Part shown: piece by piece, positions 6,050 through 14,567 of the stretch
Layout: the number at the start of each line of letters is the position of its first letter
Numbering within the stretch: the first letter of the stretch is position 1
NCBI GenBank assembly: GCA_900547835.1
Contig: URIJ01000026.1
Span: forward strand, 1-16,130
Source: an uncultured Collinsella sp.
GTDB taxonomy: Bacteria > Actinomycetota > Coriobacteriia > Coriobacteriales > Coriobacteriaceae
Reading direction: 5' to 3'
DNA: 16,130 nucleotides
Program-made: the position numbers and the translations under genes
Notes under the pieces: model-generated
What the model saw: the letters and a program-made list of their open reading frames with translations, nothing else
Told to the model about the DNA's origin: nothing
The model's database searches: none

Positions 6050-7930
6050 GGTACCCGCGAGCGACATATCGGCCACGCGGCCGCCCGATCCGCACCCGTG
6101 GCGGATCCCAGGGGCGGCAGGCTCTTCGCCATGCCGCGATTCCTTGTTGGTATAACACATCAGGTGTACCGTCACCGCGTCTTTGCTATCGCCGGCGCCA
6201 TCACCGTGCTGTTCCTCATGCTTTTGGCAGTCTTGCCGGCGCTGTTTGCCTCCGACCCCAAGCTTTCCAACGCCGTGCCCGCCTATAGCGAGGTGTCCGA
6301 AGAGGTCGTGGATGCGCTCGTCCATTCGAGCTCTCTGCCGTTGCTTGTTGCCGCAATTGCATTTTCGATCTGGGGCGTATCGGTCTATCTGCGCTGTTTG
6401 GACTATGTGTTGCGCCGCCGTCTTGTTGCCATCGCCACCATCTGCGCCCTGTGGATGATCGAAGTCATTCTCAAGTACAAGTCGTTCACGCCGTTCTATG
6501 CCACCGTGCTGTGGTACCTGTACTACGTGCCCATGACGCTCATTCCGCTGCTCTACCAGTTGTGTGGTCTGCGCCTTGCGGGCCTGGAGCAACACCGCCT
6601 GGGTCGCCGCTACTGCGCTGCGCTGTGGATTATGGCTATCCTGCTTATCGGATTTGTGCTCACCAACGATTTTCACCAGCAGGTCTTCCACTTTGACCGT
6701 ACAAGCGGCACCTGGAGCAACGATTACACGTACGGCTGGGGTTATTTCGCCGTCCTCGTGTGGACGGCCTTTAACTTTGTGGCCTTTTTTATCCTGGTGG
6801 GCCGGTCCTCGTCCTTTCGCATCCAACGTTTCTCGGGCACGGCGGCGCTCGTGCTGCTGGGCGGCGCGTTCTTTGCCATCTCATATGCGTTGCGCGTGCC
6901 CTGGGCATGGAGGCTCAACTTCTCGCTCGTCTATTGCGTCTTGTGCGTGGTGGCGATGGAAATCTGTCTCGATTGCGGTGTCATTCCGTCATATCACGAC
7001 ATCGCCGGCATCTTCGACACCTTGCCGCTTGACCTCAAAGTTCTAACGCGTGACCTGCAGGAAGTCTATGTCACGCCGGTGTCAAAGCCAATGCCGGTAG
7101 GCGTGCGTGAGGAGTTGCGGGTCCAAGAGCACGGGCACGCTCACGCCTTTGCCGTGGCGTCCGATCCCGATGTAATGTATCGCGCCTTTCCGCTGCTGGG
7201 TGGATCGGCTCTCCTTGCCCAGGACGTCTCGGAGCTCAACGAACTCAATCGCGAACTGGCGCATCGTCGCATGGAGCTGCAACGCCAAAATGAGCTGCTT
7301 GCCGCCGACTACGACCTTAAGACACATTTGGCAGACCAAGAGGCCGAGACCTTACTGGTCCAAGACGTGGACCAAGCGCTTGCCCGTGCGCTCGAAGGGA
7401 TGTACGACCTGCTGAGCTCGCTGCCGCCGTTGACCGATGAGGCATCTTCGCACGAGCGTTACCGCATGCTGCAGCGCGCCAAGATGCTCGTCGCCTATTG
7501 CAAGCGCAAGGGGTCGCTCACGTTGGCACAGCACGGGGAGAGCGGTTTTGATCGCGACCGCATTCAGCTCATTGCCAACGAGCTCGCAAGCGACCTGCGT
7601 ACCATCGATGTCGATTGCGCCTCGATTATCGCCATACGGCGCCCGATGCACGCCAGTACGGTAAGCGCCCTGTACGACTGCGTGTATGACTTTGCGTTTT
7701 TTGCCTACACCACCGACCATCCGGCGCTTATGTATCACTTGGGCGATCATGACCGATGCAGTGTCGAGCTGCGTGCCGCGCTTTTTTCCAACGATGATGC
7801 AGATCTTTCGCAGACGCCCGCTGCGCAAGAGCTCGAAAGCGCTCTGCAAGGGCGCAACGTGGCATACCGCCTTGAGGGCGAGCCCGGCCAGCTGCGCATG
7901 ATCGTCTTGATGCCGAGGGCGGGTGAGTGA
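6047..7930 (+). CDS. Multi-TM sensor with degenerate C-terminal region (7TM histidine-kinase-like, motifs absent)
   Basis: The 627-residue protein has about eight membrane spans in residues 44-310. The segment LTNDFHQQVF (205-214) followed by YGWGYF resembles the LTNDxHxxVF signature of 7TM-type histidine kinase sensor domains. A charged coiled coil (about 391-445) and a helical region with YCKRKGSLTL (484-493) follow. Where a kinase should show an H-box, a helix with paired Asn, and DxG and GxG loops, I find none; ALYDCVYDFAFFAY (541-554) sits where the N-box helix would be. It is therefore probably a non-catalytic partner of the kinase encoded next, with which it overlaps by four bases (GTGA). 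The start is uncertain: the ATG at 6047 suits a leaderless transcript, while the ATG at 6131 (residue 29) would give 599 residues. An earlier ATG at 5960 lies inside the hairpin and is unlikely. The ligand is unknown. Confidence 0.75.
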   Translation: MGTRERHIGHAAARSAPVADPRGGRLFAMPRFLVGITHQVYRHRVFAIAGAITVLFLMLLAVLPALFASDPKLSNAVPAYSEVSEEVVDALVHSSSLPLLVAAIAFSIWGVSVYLRCLDYVLRRRLVAIATICALWMIEVILKYKSFTPFYATVLWYLYYVPMTLIPLLYQLCGLRLAGLEQHRLGRRYCAALWIMAILLIGFVLTNDFHQQVFHFDRTSGTWSNDYTYGWGYFAVLVWTAFNFVAFFILVGRSSSFRIQRFSGTAALVLLGGAFFAISYALRVPWAWRLNFSLVYCVLCVVAMEICLDCGVIPSYHDIAGIFDTLPLDLKVLTRDLQEVYVTPVSKPMPVGVREELRVQEHGHAHAFAVASDPDVMYRAFPLLGGSALLAQDVSELNELNRELAHRRMELQRQNELLAADYDLKTHLADQEAETLLVQDVDQALARALEGMYDLLSSLPPLTDEASSHERYRMLQRAKMLVAYCKRKGSLTLAQHGESGFDRDRIQLIANELASDLRTIDVDCASIIAIRRPMHASTVSALYDCVYDFAFFAYTTDHPALMYHLGDHDRCSVELRAALFSNDDADLSQTPAAQELESALQGRNVAYRLEGEPGQLRMIVLMPRAGE

Positions 7931-9426
7931 CGATGCAGATTTCGCTCATTCTTCCCCAAATCGTTGCGCTCGATGTTGTCTTTGCCCTGGCTGCGTGTCT
8001 GCAGACGATCCACGTCCCGCTCATCGCATCGCGCCGCTCGTCCTATAACCGTAAGGTGATTTGCGCCTACGAGGCGAGCCTTGTGCTTCACCTGATGATT
8101 TCGGCGCTCATCTTATTCGCGTCGTCTGGCTCGTATCTGGTGGCGCCGCTTGACGTTTGCGCCAGGGCAATGGGCGGAGCGTTGTGGCTCAATGCTGCGA
8201 TTTTTGCCTATGGCGTGGTACTTATGGTGCGCTATCGTCGCCCCGTCATGCTGGTCGAGCTGCTGCTTGTTGTCGCCGTTACACCACCGGTGGTTTTTGC
8301 CATGGGCCCGGCGTGGACCGTTGTCCTTATCGCAGAGGGAGCGTTCTTCCTGTTCCGCTCCATCGCGGCGCTCTTGATGGACGTCCGTAACCGCCAGGAG
8401 GATATCACCGCGTTCTCGACGATCGAGACCATCAACGTGATTCCCGTGGGCATCCTGTATCTGGACCCGAGGGGCCGTCCGCTGCTCATGAACCGCTGCA
8501 TGCGCAAAAACCTCGTAGAGCTCCATATGCCCACCGACCTGAGCGATATGAGCAGTACGTGGAACGACCTTCGCAAACTCAGCATGCAAATGCCCGAAAG
8601 CAGTAGGAACCGTGTGCGGATTAACTTGGACCGTTTTGGTGAGGCTCGCGCGGTGGTCGAGATTTCTCCCGCCGAGATTCGCCTATTTGTGCACGACGAG
8701 GTTATGGTTTCGGGCCGTTCGTTCGAGCGCATTATCGGTCTTGATGTGACAGAGTACGCGCATGCTCATGACCGCTTGGCGCAAGCCAACCACCTGCTTG
8801 AACTTGCGGGTCAAGAGCTCCAGGCCCAGATTGAAGAAGTTAAAAAGGTCGCCGACAATGCTGCCTACCTACGTATGCGCGCCCGCGTTCACGATGTGAT
8901 CGGGCAGTGCCTGTCCATTCTTCATCGCTATTTGGAGGAGGGGCGTCTGGACGATGAGTCGCTCGAGCAGATTGACCCGTTGCTGCGCTCAATCTCCGAC
9001 GACTTGCGCAGTGGCGGTGCCAGCGAGCCTGCAGAGCAGCTGGGTGATATCGTCCATGCTTTTGGCTTGGTGAGTGTGCAGATCGATGTTGAGGGCGCGC
9101 TGCCCGAGGACGCGCGTGTCGCCGCCGCATTTTTGCAGATTATCCGCGAGGCCTCGACCAATGCCACCAAGCATGCGCAGGCGCATCGGGTCCACGTGCG
9201 TCTGTGGCAGGAGGGGACGGATGCTGGCGCCGTCGCGCGCATGACGATTTCTAACGACGGGTCTCCGGCCCCCGTATCGTATCGCGAGGGAACGGGTATC
9301 CCAGGTATGAGGCATGTCGCACAGAATCTGGGCGGCGGCCTGGAAGTCCACACCGCCCCGCCCTTCACGCTTACGGTGTCCATCCCGCTCGCCTCCAGCG
9401 CCACGGTCCAAAGGAGAAGTTCATGA
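7927..9426 (+). CDS. Membrane sensor histidine kinase (HisKA_3-like/HATPase)
   Basis: This kinase probably phosphorylates the LuxR-type regulator encoded next. The 499 residues comprise about five membrane spans (9-151), a PAS-like segment (about 160-275, IPVGILYLDPRGRPLLMN), a coiled-coil linker, and the kinase core. The phosphoacceptor is His322 in RVHDVIGQCLSIL, of the HDxxGQxL type. The ATP-binding part shows an N-box REASTNATKHA (Asn412), a G1 loop SNDGS (Asp444) and a G2 loop GTGIPGM (455-461), all intact. The start is GTG at 7927, overlapping the previous stop by four bases, with GAGGG seven bases upstream; ATG at 7933 is the alternative. Overlaps on both sides indicate translational coupling and fixed stoichiometry with the upstream motif-less sensor and the downstream regulator. 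Confidence 0.9.
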   Translation: MTMQISLILPQIVALDVVFALAACLQTIHVPLIASRRSSYNRKVICAYEASLVLHLMISALILFASSGSYLVAPLDVCARAMGGALWLNAAIFAYGVVLMVRYRRPVMLVELLLVVAVTPPVVFAMGPAWTVVLIAEGAFFLFRSIAALLMDVRNRQEDITAFSTIETINVIPVGILYLDPRGRPLLMNRCMRKNLVELHMPTDLSDMSSTWNDLRKLSMQMPESSRNRVRINLDRFGEARAVVEISPAEIRLFVHDEVMVSGRSFERIIGLDVTEYAHAHDRLAQANHLLELAGQELQAQIEEVKKVADNAAYLRMRARVHDVIGQCLSILHRYLEEGRLDDESLEQIDPLLRSISDDLRSGGASEPAEQLGDIVHAFGLVSVQIDVEGALPEDARVAAAFLQIIREASTNATKHAQAHRVHVRLWQEGTDAGAVARMTISNDGSPAPVSYREGTGIPGMRHVAQNLGGGLEVHTAPPFTLTVSIPLASSATVQRRSS

Positions 9427-10043
9427 TTCGCGTGTTAATCGTCGAAGACCAGGCTATCTTGCGCGAGAGCCTCGCGCGCTCCGTCGGTGACCAGCCCGAC
9501 ATGACGGTTGTTGCCGCGATCGCCGACGCCTCGGATGCCTTGGACGTTGTGCTTAAGGAGCGCCCGGACATGATACTGATGGACGTATGCACCGAGCATG
9601 ATTCCAACGGCATCGTGGCGGCGGCGCGCATCAAAGAACAACTGCCCGAGTGCCGCGTCATTATCATGACCGGCATGCCCGAGATCACCTTTGTCGATCA
9701 GGCCCGCGAGGCGGGCGTCGACAGCTTTGTGTACAAGAACGTCGGTATCGACGAGCTTTTCGCCGTGATGCGCTCCACGTTGGCGGGTTACTGCACGTTT
9801 CCCAAGCCGCCCGAGAGCATCTTCTCGGGCACGGCGGCCCTCGACGATGTCGAGCTGTCGATCTTGCGCCTTGCCTGCGAGGGTAAAAGCCGCCGCGAGA
9901 TCGCGGCCGAGCTGTTTATGAGCGAGGGCACCATCAAACGCCGCATCTCGGAGATTCTCAATAAGACCGGCTACGACAACATCATGCGCTTGGCCGTGCG
10001 CGCAGTAACGGAGGGCAGCATCGTTCCCAACATGGAGCGCTAG
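9423..10043 (+). CDS. NarL/LuxR-family response regulator
   Basis: This 206-residue DNA-binding regulator has an N-terminal receiver domain (1-120) with the acidic pair Glu8/Asp9, the phosphorylation site Asp54 (ILMDV), the switch Thr83 (IIMTG) and Lys105 (VYKN). The LuxR-type helix-turn-helix (about 143-200) carries the recognition-helix region SEGTIKRRISEILNKTG. The ATG at 9423 overlaps the kinase stop codon (ATGA), with AAAGGAG upstream. It is the last gene of the sensor-kinase-regulator operon, which ends at the hairpin at 10071-10101. Target genes are unknown. No nearby metabolic gene is obviously under its control; the convergent lipoprotein is a possible but unsupported target. Confidence 0.93.
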   Translation: MIRVLIVEDQAILRESLARSVGDQPDMTVVAAIADASDALDVVLKERPDMILMDVCTEHDSNGIVAAARIKEQLPECRVIIMTGMPEITFVDQAREAGVDSFVYKNVGIDELFAVMRSTLAGYCTFPKPPESIFSGTAALDDVELSILRLACEGKSRREIAAELFMSEGTIKRRISEILNKTGYDNIMRLAVRAVTEGSIVPNMER

Positions 10044-10070
10044 CGCTCGTTACGCATCGGCATAAAGCGG

Positions 10071-10101
10071 CGGGGCCGCAGGATCAACTCCTGCGGCCCC
10101 G
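10071..10101. terminator. Shared hairpin terminator between convergent operons
   Basis: A perfect 13-bp stem (CGGGGCCGCAGGA, 10071-10083, with 10089-10101) closes a five-base loop TCAAC. It lies between convergent genes. The T run is poor on both strands (TCTGG on +, CCGCTTTA on -), so efficiency is uncertain. A smaller hairpin (GCGGA/TCCGC, 10114-10127) lies beside it. Confidence 0.6.
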
Positions 10102-10153
10102 TCTGGCATGTGCGCGGATGTGTCCGCCAATCCGCGGCTATCGGTGTCTGCCG

Positions 10154-10996
10154 TTACGCGATGGTTGCGCTGTAGGAGGCGACGTCCTCGTAGGAATCGG
10201 TCAGGTAGGCGTCGATGCCGATGGTCGTATTGACGAGGTCGTCAAGGCTGTCAAGCTCGCCGCTCGAGAACGTGAATTCCTCGGTGGCGTTGGTGCCGGG
10301 CATCAGGTGAGCCGAGAACCAGGCTTCCTTCATGGTGCCGTTGACGTTGGTCTTGCCGGAAGGAGCGTAGAAGGTCAGGTCCTTGTCGCTCTTGTTGGTG
10401 ATGTTGACGACAAAGCCGATGTCGCCCCAGTCGTCCTTGAACTTCTCGGTGATGGTGATGGTGCACAGATCGTCATCGGCGACGGTGACGGCGGGGGAGA
10501 TTTCGACGCTCTGGACATCGTCGTCTTCGACGGCCTCATCGATCTCCTCTTCCTTCTCGGCGTTCTCGCGATCCTTCTTTACCGTACCGGACAGATCCTT
10601 GTCGGACTTCGTAAAGATAAGCTTGTCGCCTTCCACCTCGAGGACGAGCTTGTCGTCCTTGAGCTTCAGGTCGTGCGACTCATCTTCGGCGGTGATCGTT
10701 ACGGTGGTGGCGTCCTTGGCCTCCCATTTCAGGTCGGCGACCTCAAGGAACATGTCGAGGACGCCCGTGCCGTCTTCGTCGAGGATCAGGATACAGTTGA
10801 GGCCCCACTCCTTGAGCATATCCATGTACTCATCGGTGAGCTCTTCGCCGTCCAAGGTTCCACCCGAGTACTGCCAGCTGCCGACGAAGTTGGCCTTGGG
10901 GTCTTTGCCGCCGCCGCTGCAGCCCGTCAGGGCAAAGGCGAGCGCCAGGACGCATGTCAGAAATGCGAGTACGGACTTTTTGAACGTTGTCTTCAT
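10154..10996 (-). CDS. Secreted lipoprotein of unknown function
   Basis: The 280-residue protein begins with a lipoprotein signal peptide: KK charges, a hydrophobic stretch, and the lipobox LTGC, so Cys26 would be lipidated and the protein held on the outer face of the membrane. After a Gly/Ser linker come a beta-rich segment (about 37-135, GSWQYSGG... with LILDEDGTG, reminiscent of lipocalin-like domains), a highly acidic linker (140-160), and a second beta-domain (about 165-280, VNITNKSDKDLTF) resembling the Ig-like halves of other Gram-positive lipoproteins. I do not recognise a named family. A strong ribosome binding site (AAGGAGG) precedes the ATG. It lies 80 bases after the SPFH gene on the same strand with a hairpin between, so it may be partly co-transcribed with the zinc-ribbon genes. 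No promoter of its own could be identified. Confidence 0.8.
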   Translation of the reverse strand: MKTTFKKSVLAFLTCVLALAFALTGCSGGGKDPKANFVGSWQYSGGTLDGEELTDEYMDMLKEWGLNCILILDEDGTGVLDMFLEVADLKWEAKDATTVTITAEDESHDLKLKDDKLVLEVEGDKLIFTKSDKDLSGTVKKDRENAEKEEEIDEAVEDDDVQSVEISPAVTVADDDLCTITITEKFKDDWGDIGFVVNITNKSDKDLTFYAPSGKTNVNGTMKEAWFSAHLMPGTNATEEFTFSSGELDSLDDLVNTTIGIDAYLTDSYEDVASYSATIA

Positions 10997-11035
10997 GGTG
11001 TCCTCCTTTATCGAACGAAACCCATAGAAGCAAAT

Positions 11036-11057
11036 GCGGGGGTGGCGGATCCCCCGC
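11036..11057 (-). terminator. Hairpin between SPFH and lipoprotein genes, possible weak terminator
   Basis: GCGGGGG (11036-11042) pairs perfectly with CCCCCGC (11051-11057) around an eight-base loop. On the minus strand it is followed by ATTTGCTTCT, a poor T run. It may attenuate read-through from the zinc-ribbon operon into the lipoprotein gene. Confidence 0.4.
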
Positions 11058-11076
11058 CAATTACCAGATAGAGGGG

Positions 11077-12312
11077 TTAGGGCCTGGGCGTTCCGCAGTT
11101 GCTGCAGAACTTGCCGCCGTTTTCGCTACCGCAGTTGGGGCAGAACCACTTGGCCGGTGCCGGGGCGGGTGCGGGACTACCGCACTCGGAGCAGAACTTG
11201 CCGGTGTTGGTGGCGCCGCAGCTGCAGGTCCATGCGCCGGTCGCAGGTGCGGCAGCGGGTGCCGGTGCGGGAGTCGGAGCCGGCTGCGGGGCAGCCTGCT
11301 GCTGTGCCTGGCCGGCGGCGAACAGCTGGCTGGCGTTCATGCCGCCCATGCCGCCCGCCATGCCCATGCCCATGAAGCCTGCCATCGCGCCGTTGGGGTT
11401 GGCGGCTGCTGCGCGCATCGCATCGCTCTGGGCGCTGGCGATGTTGGCGGCTGCCATGGTGGGATCGCGCATGACCGCGGCCTTCTGCAGGTCCTTGATC
11501 ATCTGCTCGTCTTCTTGCGAGGCGGCGATGGAGTTGACGCCAAAGCTCACGATCTCGACGCCGCGCAGGTCGCGCCAGTCGGCCGAGAGGACCTCGTTGA
11601 GCGCGCGGGCGAGCTCGGTGGTGTGGCCGGGGATGGCGCTGTAGCGGATGCCCATCTCCGAGATCTTGGCAAAGGCGGGCTGCAGGGCGGTGAGCAGCTC
11701 GGACTTAAGCTGGCTGTCGATCTTATCGCGCGTGTAGCTATCGGTCACGTTGCCGCACACGTTGGTGTAGAACAGCAGCGGGTTGGTGATGCGGTACGAA
11801 TACTCGCCGTTGCAGCGAACGGAGATGTCGACATCCAGGCCAATGTTGTTATCGACCACGCGGAAGGGCACGGGCGAGGCGGTGCCGTACTTGTTGCCGA
11901 TGATCTCCTTGGTGTTGATGAAGTAGACGCGCTGGTCCTTGCCCGCGTCGCCGCCAAAGGTAAAGCGGCTGCCGATATTGGCGAACGTCTCCTTGATGGA
12001 GTCGCCCAGGTTGCCGCTAAAGACGCTCGGCTCGCTGCCGGTGTCAAAGACAAACTCGCCGGGCTCCAGCGCGACCTCGATGATCTTGCCGTTTTGCACC
12101 ACGAGCATGCCCTGGCCGTCGTTGACGGCGATGACGGAGCCGTTGGAGATGACGTTGTCCTCGCCGCGCGTGTTGGAGCTGCGGCCGCCGGTGCGCTTGC
12201 TGCCCTTGCAGGCCAAGACGTCAGCGGGCATCGATTCGCAGTAGATAAATTCCTTCCACTGGTCGGCCATGACGCCGCCGGCAGCACCCAATCCAGCTTT
12301 CAAGAGTCCCAT
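11077..12312 (-). CDS. SPFH-domain protein with two C-terminal zinc ribbons (YdjI-like)
   Basis: The 411-residue protein has an N-terminal SPFH (stomatin/flotillin-like) domain (about 15-290, with NDGQGMLVVQNGKI and GVEIVSFGVNSI). A Gly/Met/Ala-rich then Pro/Ala-rich linker (about 300-360) follows, then two zinc ribbons: CxC-x8-CxxC (363-377) and CxxC-x8-CxxC (391-405). This layout matches Bacillus subtilis YdjI, long called a virion core protein-like family, whose relatives act with YdjG and PspA at stressed membranes. It lacks a hydrophobic anchor and would be cytoplasmic, possibly recruited by the membrane protein encoded upstream, 48 bases away. The ATG has AAAGGAAG upstream. The family call is firm; a role in envelope stress is inferred by analogy, and no PspA gene is in the window. 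Confidence 0.88.
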   Translation of the reverse strand: MGLLKAGLGAAGGVMADQWKEFIYCESMPADVLACKGSKRTGGRSSNTRGEDNVISNGSVIAVNDGQGMLVVQNGKIIEVALEPGEFVFDTGSEPSVFSGNLGDSIKETFANIGSRFTFGGDAGKDQRVYFINTKEIIGNKYGTASPVPFRVVDNNIGLDVDISVRCNGEYSYRITNPLLFYTNVCGNVTDSYTRDKIDSQLKSELLTALQPAFAKISEMGIRYSAIPGHTTELARALNEVLSADWRDLRGVEIVSFGVNSIAASQEDEQMIKDLQKAAVMRDPTMAAANIASAQSDAMRAAAANPNGAMAGFMGMGMAGGMGGMNASQLFAAGQAQQQAAPQPAPTPAPAPAAAPATGAWTCSCGATNTGKFCSECGSPAPAPAPAKWFCPNCGSENGGKFCSNCGTPRP

Positions 12313-12360
12313 GGTGATCTTCCTTTCTCGTCAAAGGCCGGGTGGTATTGGTCAGGATGG

Positions 12361-13683
12361 TTAATCGTCCTTGTCGTCCTTCATGACAACGGTGGTCTCG
12401 GTGTGGCTGAAGGTGTCGTGCTTCTCGGTCAGGTCGAGCTCGCCACAGTAGCAATCGGCGTGGGTGGCCTCGTTGGCCGTCTTGAGCTGGCCCACCAGCA
12501 GCACGTCTGCGATGACCACGATGATCAGCGGCGCGACGATGTTGATGAGGATGCCCTCGATATCAAAGGTGAGGTAATTCGGATCGAAGGCGTTCTCGCC
12601 CATAAAGAGAATCTGGGAGAGGACAAACCCGATCACAAAGAACAGCACCGAGGCGATAGCGAGCTTGGGCTTGGAGCAGGGAAGCTCGCCGACCATGCGG
12701 CCGGTCTGGCCGTTCATGGCAAACAGATAACTCTTGCCGTTCCACGAGGTGGAAAGCATCCACACGGGAAACAGGGCGTAGTCGCTGTCTTCCCAGGTGT
12801 AGTCGAGCTGCTTGCTTTCGACTGTGGCGTCGTCATACTCGTCGACGACGGTCTCGCGCAGGGCCGAGATCGTGCTCTCCTCCATGCGGCGCTCGGCGCG
12901 CGCCTTGCAGGTCTCACAATCCTCGTCGTAGCGGTTGGCGATGTAGCCGGGCATATACGCGACTGAGAACGGGCGCAGCGCGTCGTAGTCAAACGGCTCG
13001 ATGGCGTCCATATGGCCGTCGGGCATCTTGGACGATCCGTCGACCGGCACGCGCTCAAACGAGATATTGCCCTTACGGTAGGCGTCGTAGTGGTCGGTGG
13101 TCGTGACGGTGCGGTCGGATTCCTCGGTCACGGTCTCGTTGGTCGCATCAAAGCACACTTCGCCGTCAACGCGGGCGCCGTAGAGCCAAAACGGCACGTA
13201 GACACCTTGGACCTCGTCGATGTGGTTGCCGGTGACAAAGCTCTTGGGCAGCAAGATCTTGCCCTTGTAGTGTTCCTTGAGTGCGGCCGTGACGTCATCG
13301 CGCCCGAGCTTAAACGGAATCACTAGGTCGGGCGAGAAGTCGCCCGAGAGCTGCCCGGGCGCCACGGCGGAGTTGCCGCAGTACGGGCAGGTGGTGACGG
13401 CGACGGTGCCGTCGGACACGAGCTCGGCGCCGCACGACGAGCAGATGTAGCCGGCGTTTTGAGCCAGCTCCTGCACGGCATCGTCGACAGCAGGCTTGGG
13501 GACCGCGGCTGCGGCATCGGCTTTGGCATCGGCCTTGTCCTGGCGCTCGCGATAGAGGGCCTCGACTTCTTCGACTTCAAAACGCGAATCGCAGTAGTCG
13601 CAGACGAGCTTTTGCTCGGCGCTGGCAAAATGCAGCGGGCCGCCACACGCGGGGCACTGATAGTTAACGCTCTCGAAGGCCAT
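12361..13683 (-). CDS. Membrane protein with two TFIIB-type zinc ribbons (YdjG-like)
   Basis: The 440-residue protein starts with a zinc ribbon (C10, C13, C28, C31; CPACGG...CDYC) and a short charged helix. A second ribbon follows at C81, C84, C99 and C102. A soluble domain of about 200 residues comes next (PFKL near 123, then VYVPFWLYGARVDGEV), then two membrane spans (about 341-361 and 377-398) and an acidic tail ending KDDKDD. It resembles TFIIB-type zinc-ribbon membrane proteins such as YdjG; despite that name, nothing suggests transcription initiation. A further CxxC (C256/C259) lies in the soluble domain. It sits in the middle of a three-gene run, 24 bases after the DUF4428 gene and 48 before the SPFH gene, and is the likely membrane anchor of the set. 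The ATG follows AAAGGAT. Confidence 0.85.
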   Translation of the reverse strand: MAFESVNYQCPACGGPLHFASAEQKLVCDYCDSRFEVEEVEALYRERQDKADAKADAAAAVPKPAVDDAVQELAQNAGYICSSCGAELVSDGTVAVTTCPYCGNSAVAPGQLSGDFSPDLVIPFKLGRDDVTAALKEHYKGKILLPKSFVTGNHIDEVQGVYVPFWLYGARVDGEVCFDATNETVTEESDRTVTTTDHYDAYRKGNISFERVPVDGSSKMPDGHMDAIEPFDYDALRPFSVAYMPGYIANRYDEDCETCKARAERRMEESTISALRETVVDEYDDATVESKQLDYTWEDSDYALFPVWMLSTSWNGKSYLFAMNGQTGRMVGELPCSKPKLAIASVLFFVIGFVLSQILFMGENAFDPNYLTFDIEGILINIVAPLIIVVIADVLLVGQLKTANEATHADCYCGELDLTEKHDTFSHTETTVVMKDDKDD

Positions 13684-13707
13684 AATCGATCCTTTCCGTG
13701 CCGTGGG

Positions 13708-14445
13708 CTATGCGCCGATGGCGCCGCCGCAGTATTCGCAGCGCCCACTGGCATCGGGGATGGTGGTGGCTCCGCAGAAGGGGCAGGTGACCGCGGTCTT
13801 GGGGGCCTTGGCGGCCACGACGCTGTCGCGCGTCTCCTGGCGCAGCTGCACCAGCGCGTCGCGGACCTCGGTTGCCTGGCGCTTGGCCTCGCGGTATTCG
13901 ATGGAACCGCGCTGATCGATGGTGGAGTCGTTCACGCGCAGGTTGATCTCGGTAAAGTACGGCGTGTTGACGTGGATGGTCAGATTAAAGTCGTAATCCA
14001 GGTCGTAGCGCGGCGGGTTGTAGCTCTCGCGCTCGCCGTCCTTGGTCTCGCGATAAATCTCGGTGCGATGCTCGTCGATATCCATATCGCAGCCGAGTAC
14101 CTGCGAGAACTCGATGATGTCGGGATTGGCATCGCGCCAGCGGCTCTGCGAAGTAATGATCAGCAGGCCCGCGTCTTCGTCGAGCATGATGTTGGTGCGC
14201 CCGGCAGAGAGCGTGCGCGTGGGGTTGAACGAGGCCAGGCGCTCGGCATTGGCCTCGCGGTAGGCGAGCTGCTCACGGATATCGTCCGCGGTGCTGGAAC
14301 GATAGCCGCCAAAGAAGGGGGAGAGCTTGCCGACGCACTCTTTGCACAGGTAGCCTTCGTTGATCTTGGTCTTTCCCAAAAGTCCCAGCTCGGTACCGCA
14401 AATCGCGCACTCTTTCTTCTCGAACATCTTGTCAAAGAAGCCCAT
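13708..14445 (-). CDS. DUF4428 zinc-ribbon protein
   Basis: The 245-residue cytoplasmic protein opens with a DUF4428-type zinc ribbon: C13, C16, C34 and C37 (CAICGTELGLLGK...LCKEC). A central domain (about 50-185) is rich in beta-strands (LDYDFNLTIHVNTPYFTEINLRV) and is followed by a helical stretch. It ends with another ribbon (C221, C224, C236, C239; CPFCG...CEYCGG). A good ribosome binding site (GGGAGG) precedes the ATG. It is the first gene of the leftward operon, so its promoter should lie in 14446-14560, where I could not identify convincing boxes. Molecular function is unknown; sharing terminal zinc ribbons with both following proteins suggests that they work as one complex. Confidence 0.85.
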   Translation of the reverse strand: MGFFDKMFEKKECAICGTELGLLGKTKINEGYLCKECVGKLSPFFGGYRSSTADDIREQLAYREANAERLASFNPTRTLSAGRTNIMLDEDAGLLIITSQSRWRDANPDIIEFSQVLGCDMDIDEHRTEIYRETKDGERESYNPPRYDLDYDFNLTIHVNTPYFTEINLRVNDSTIDQRGSIEYREAKRQATEVRDALVQLRQETRDSVVAAKAPKTAVTCPFCGATTIPDASGRCEYCGGAIGA

Positions 14446-14542
14446 GGTTGCCTCCCATCAACTGGTAGCGTGTGTCACTTTTGATGATGGGGGAGTGCGC
14501 GATCCTTCGCGATACCCAGACGGCTCAAGGAGTCTCCACAAC

Positions 14543-14565
14543 TGGGACACATGGCCCATTTTTGA
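14543..14565 (+). repeat. Dispersed repeat TGGGACACATGGCCC...TTTTTGA, copy 2
   Basis: This copy matches 5995-6018 with a few substitutions and a one-base length difference. It immediately precedes the first of the two hairpin repeats, so it may belong to the same element. Confidence 0.45.
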
Positions 14566-14567
14566 CC

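Noticed and set aside
10118..11071. 317-codon plus-strand frame over the lipoprotein gene
   Set aside because: The minus-strand gene has a lipobox, a signal peptide and a strong ribosome binding site; the plus frame has none of these and reads as a shadow.
10987..12966. 659-codon open frame on the plus strand over the SPFH and zinc-ribbon genes
   Set aside because: It covers two well-supported minus-strand genes, crosses their boundary, and encodes a Gly/Ala/Val/Asp-rich product typical of an antisense shadow.
13459..14484. 341-codon plus-strand frame over the zinc-ribbon genes
   Set aside because: It spans the ends of two minus-strand genes with clear cysteine motifs and good ribosome binding sites; no domain is visible in the plus product.
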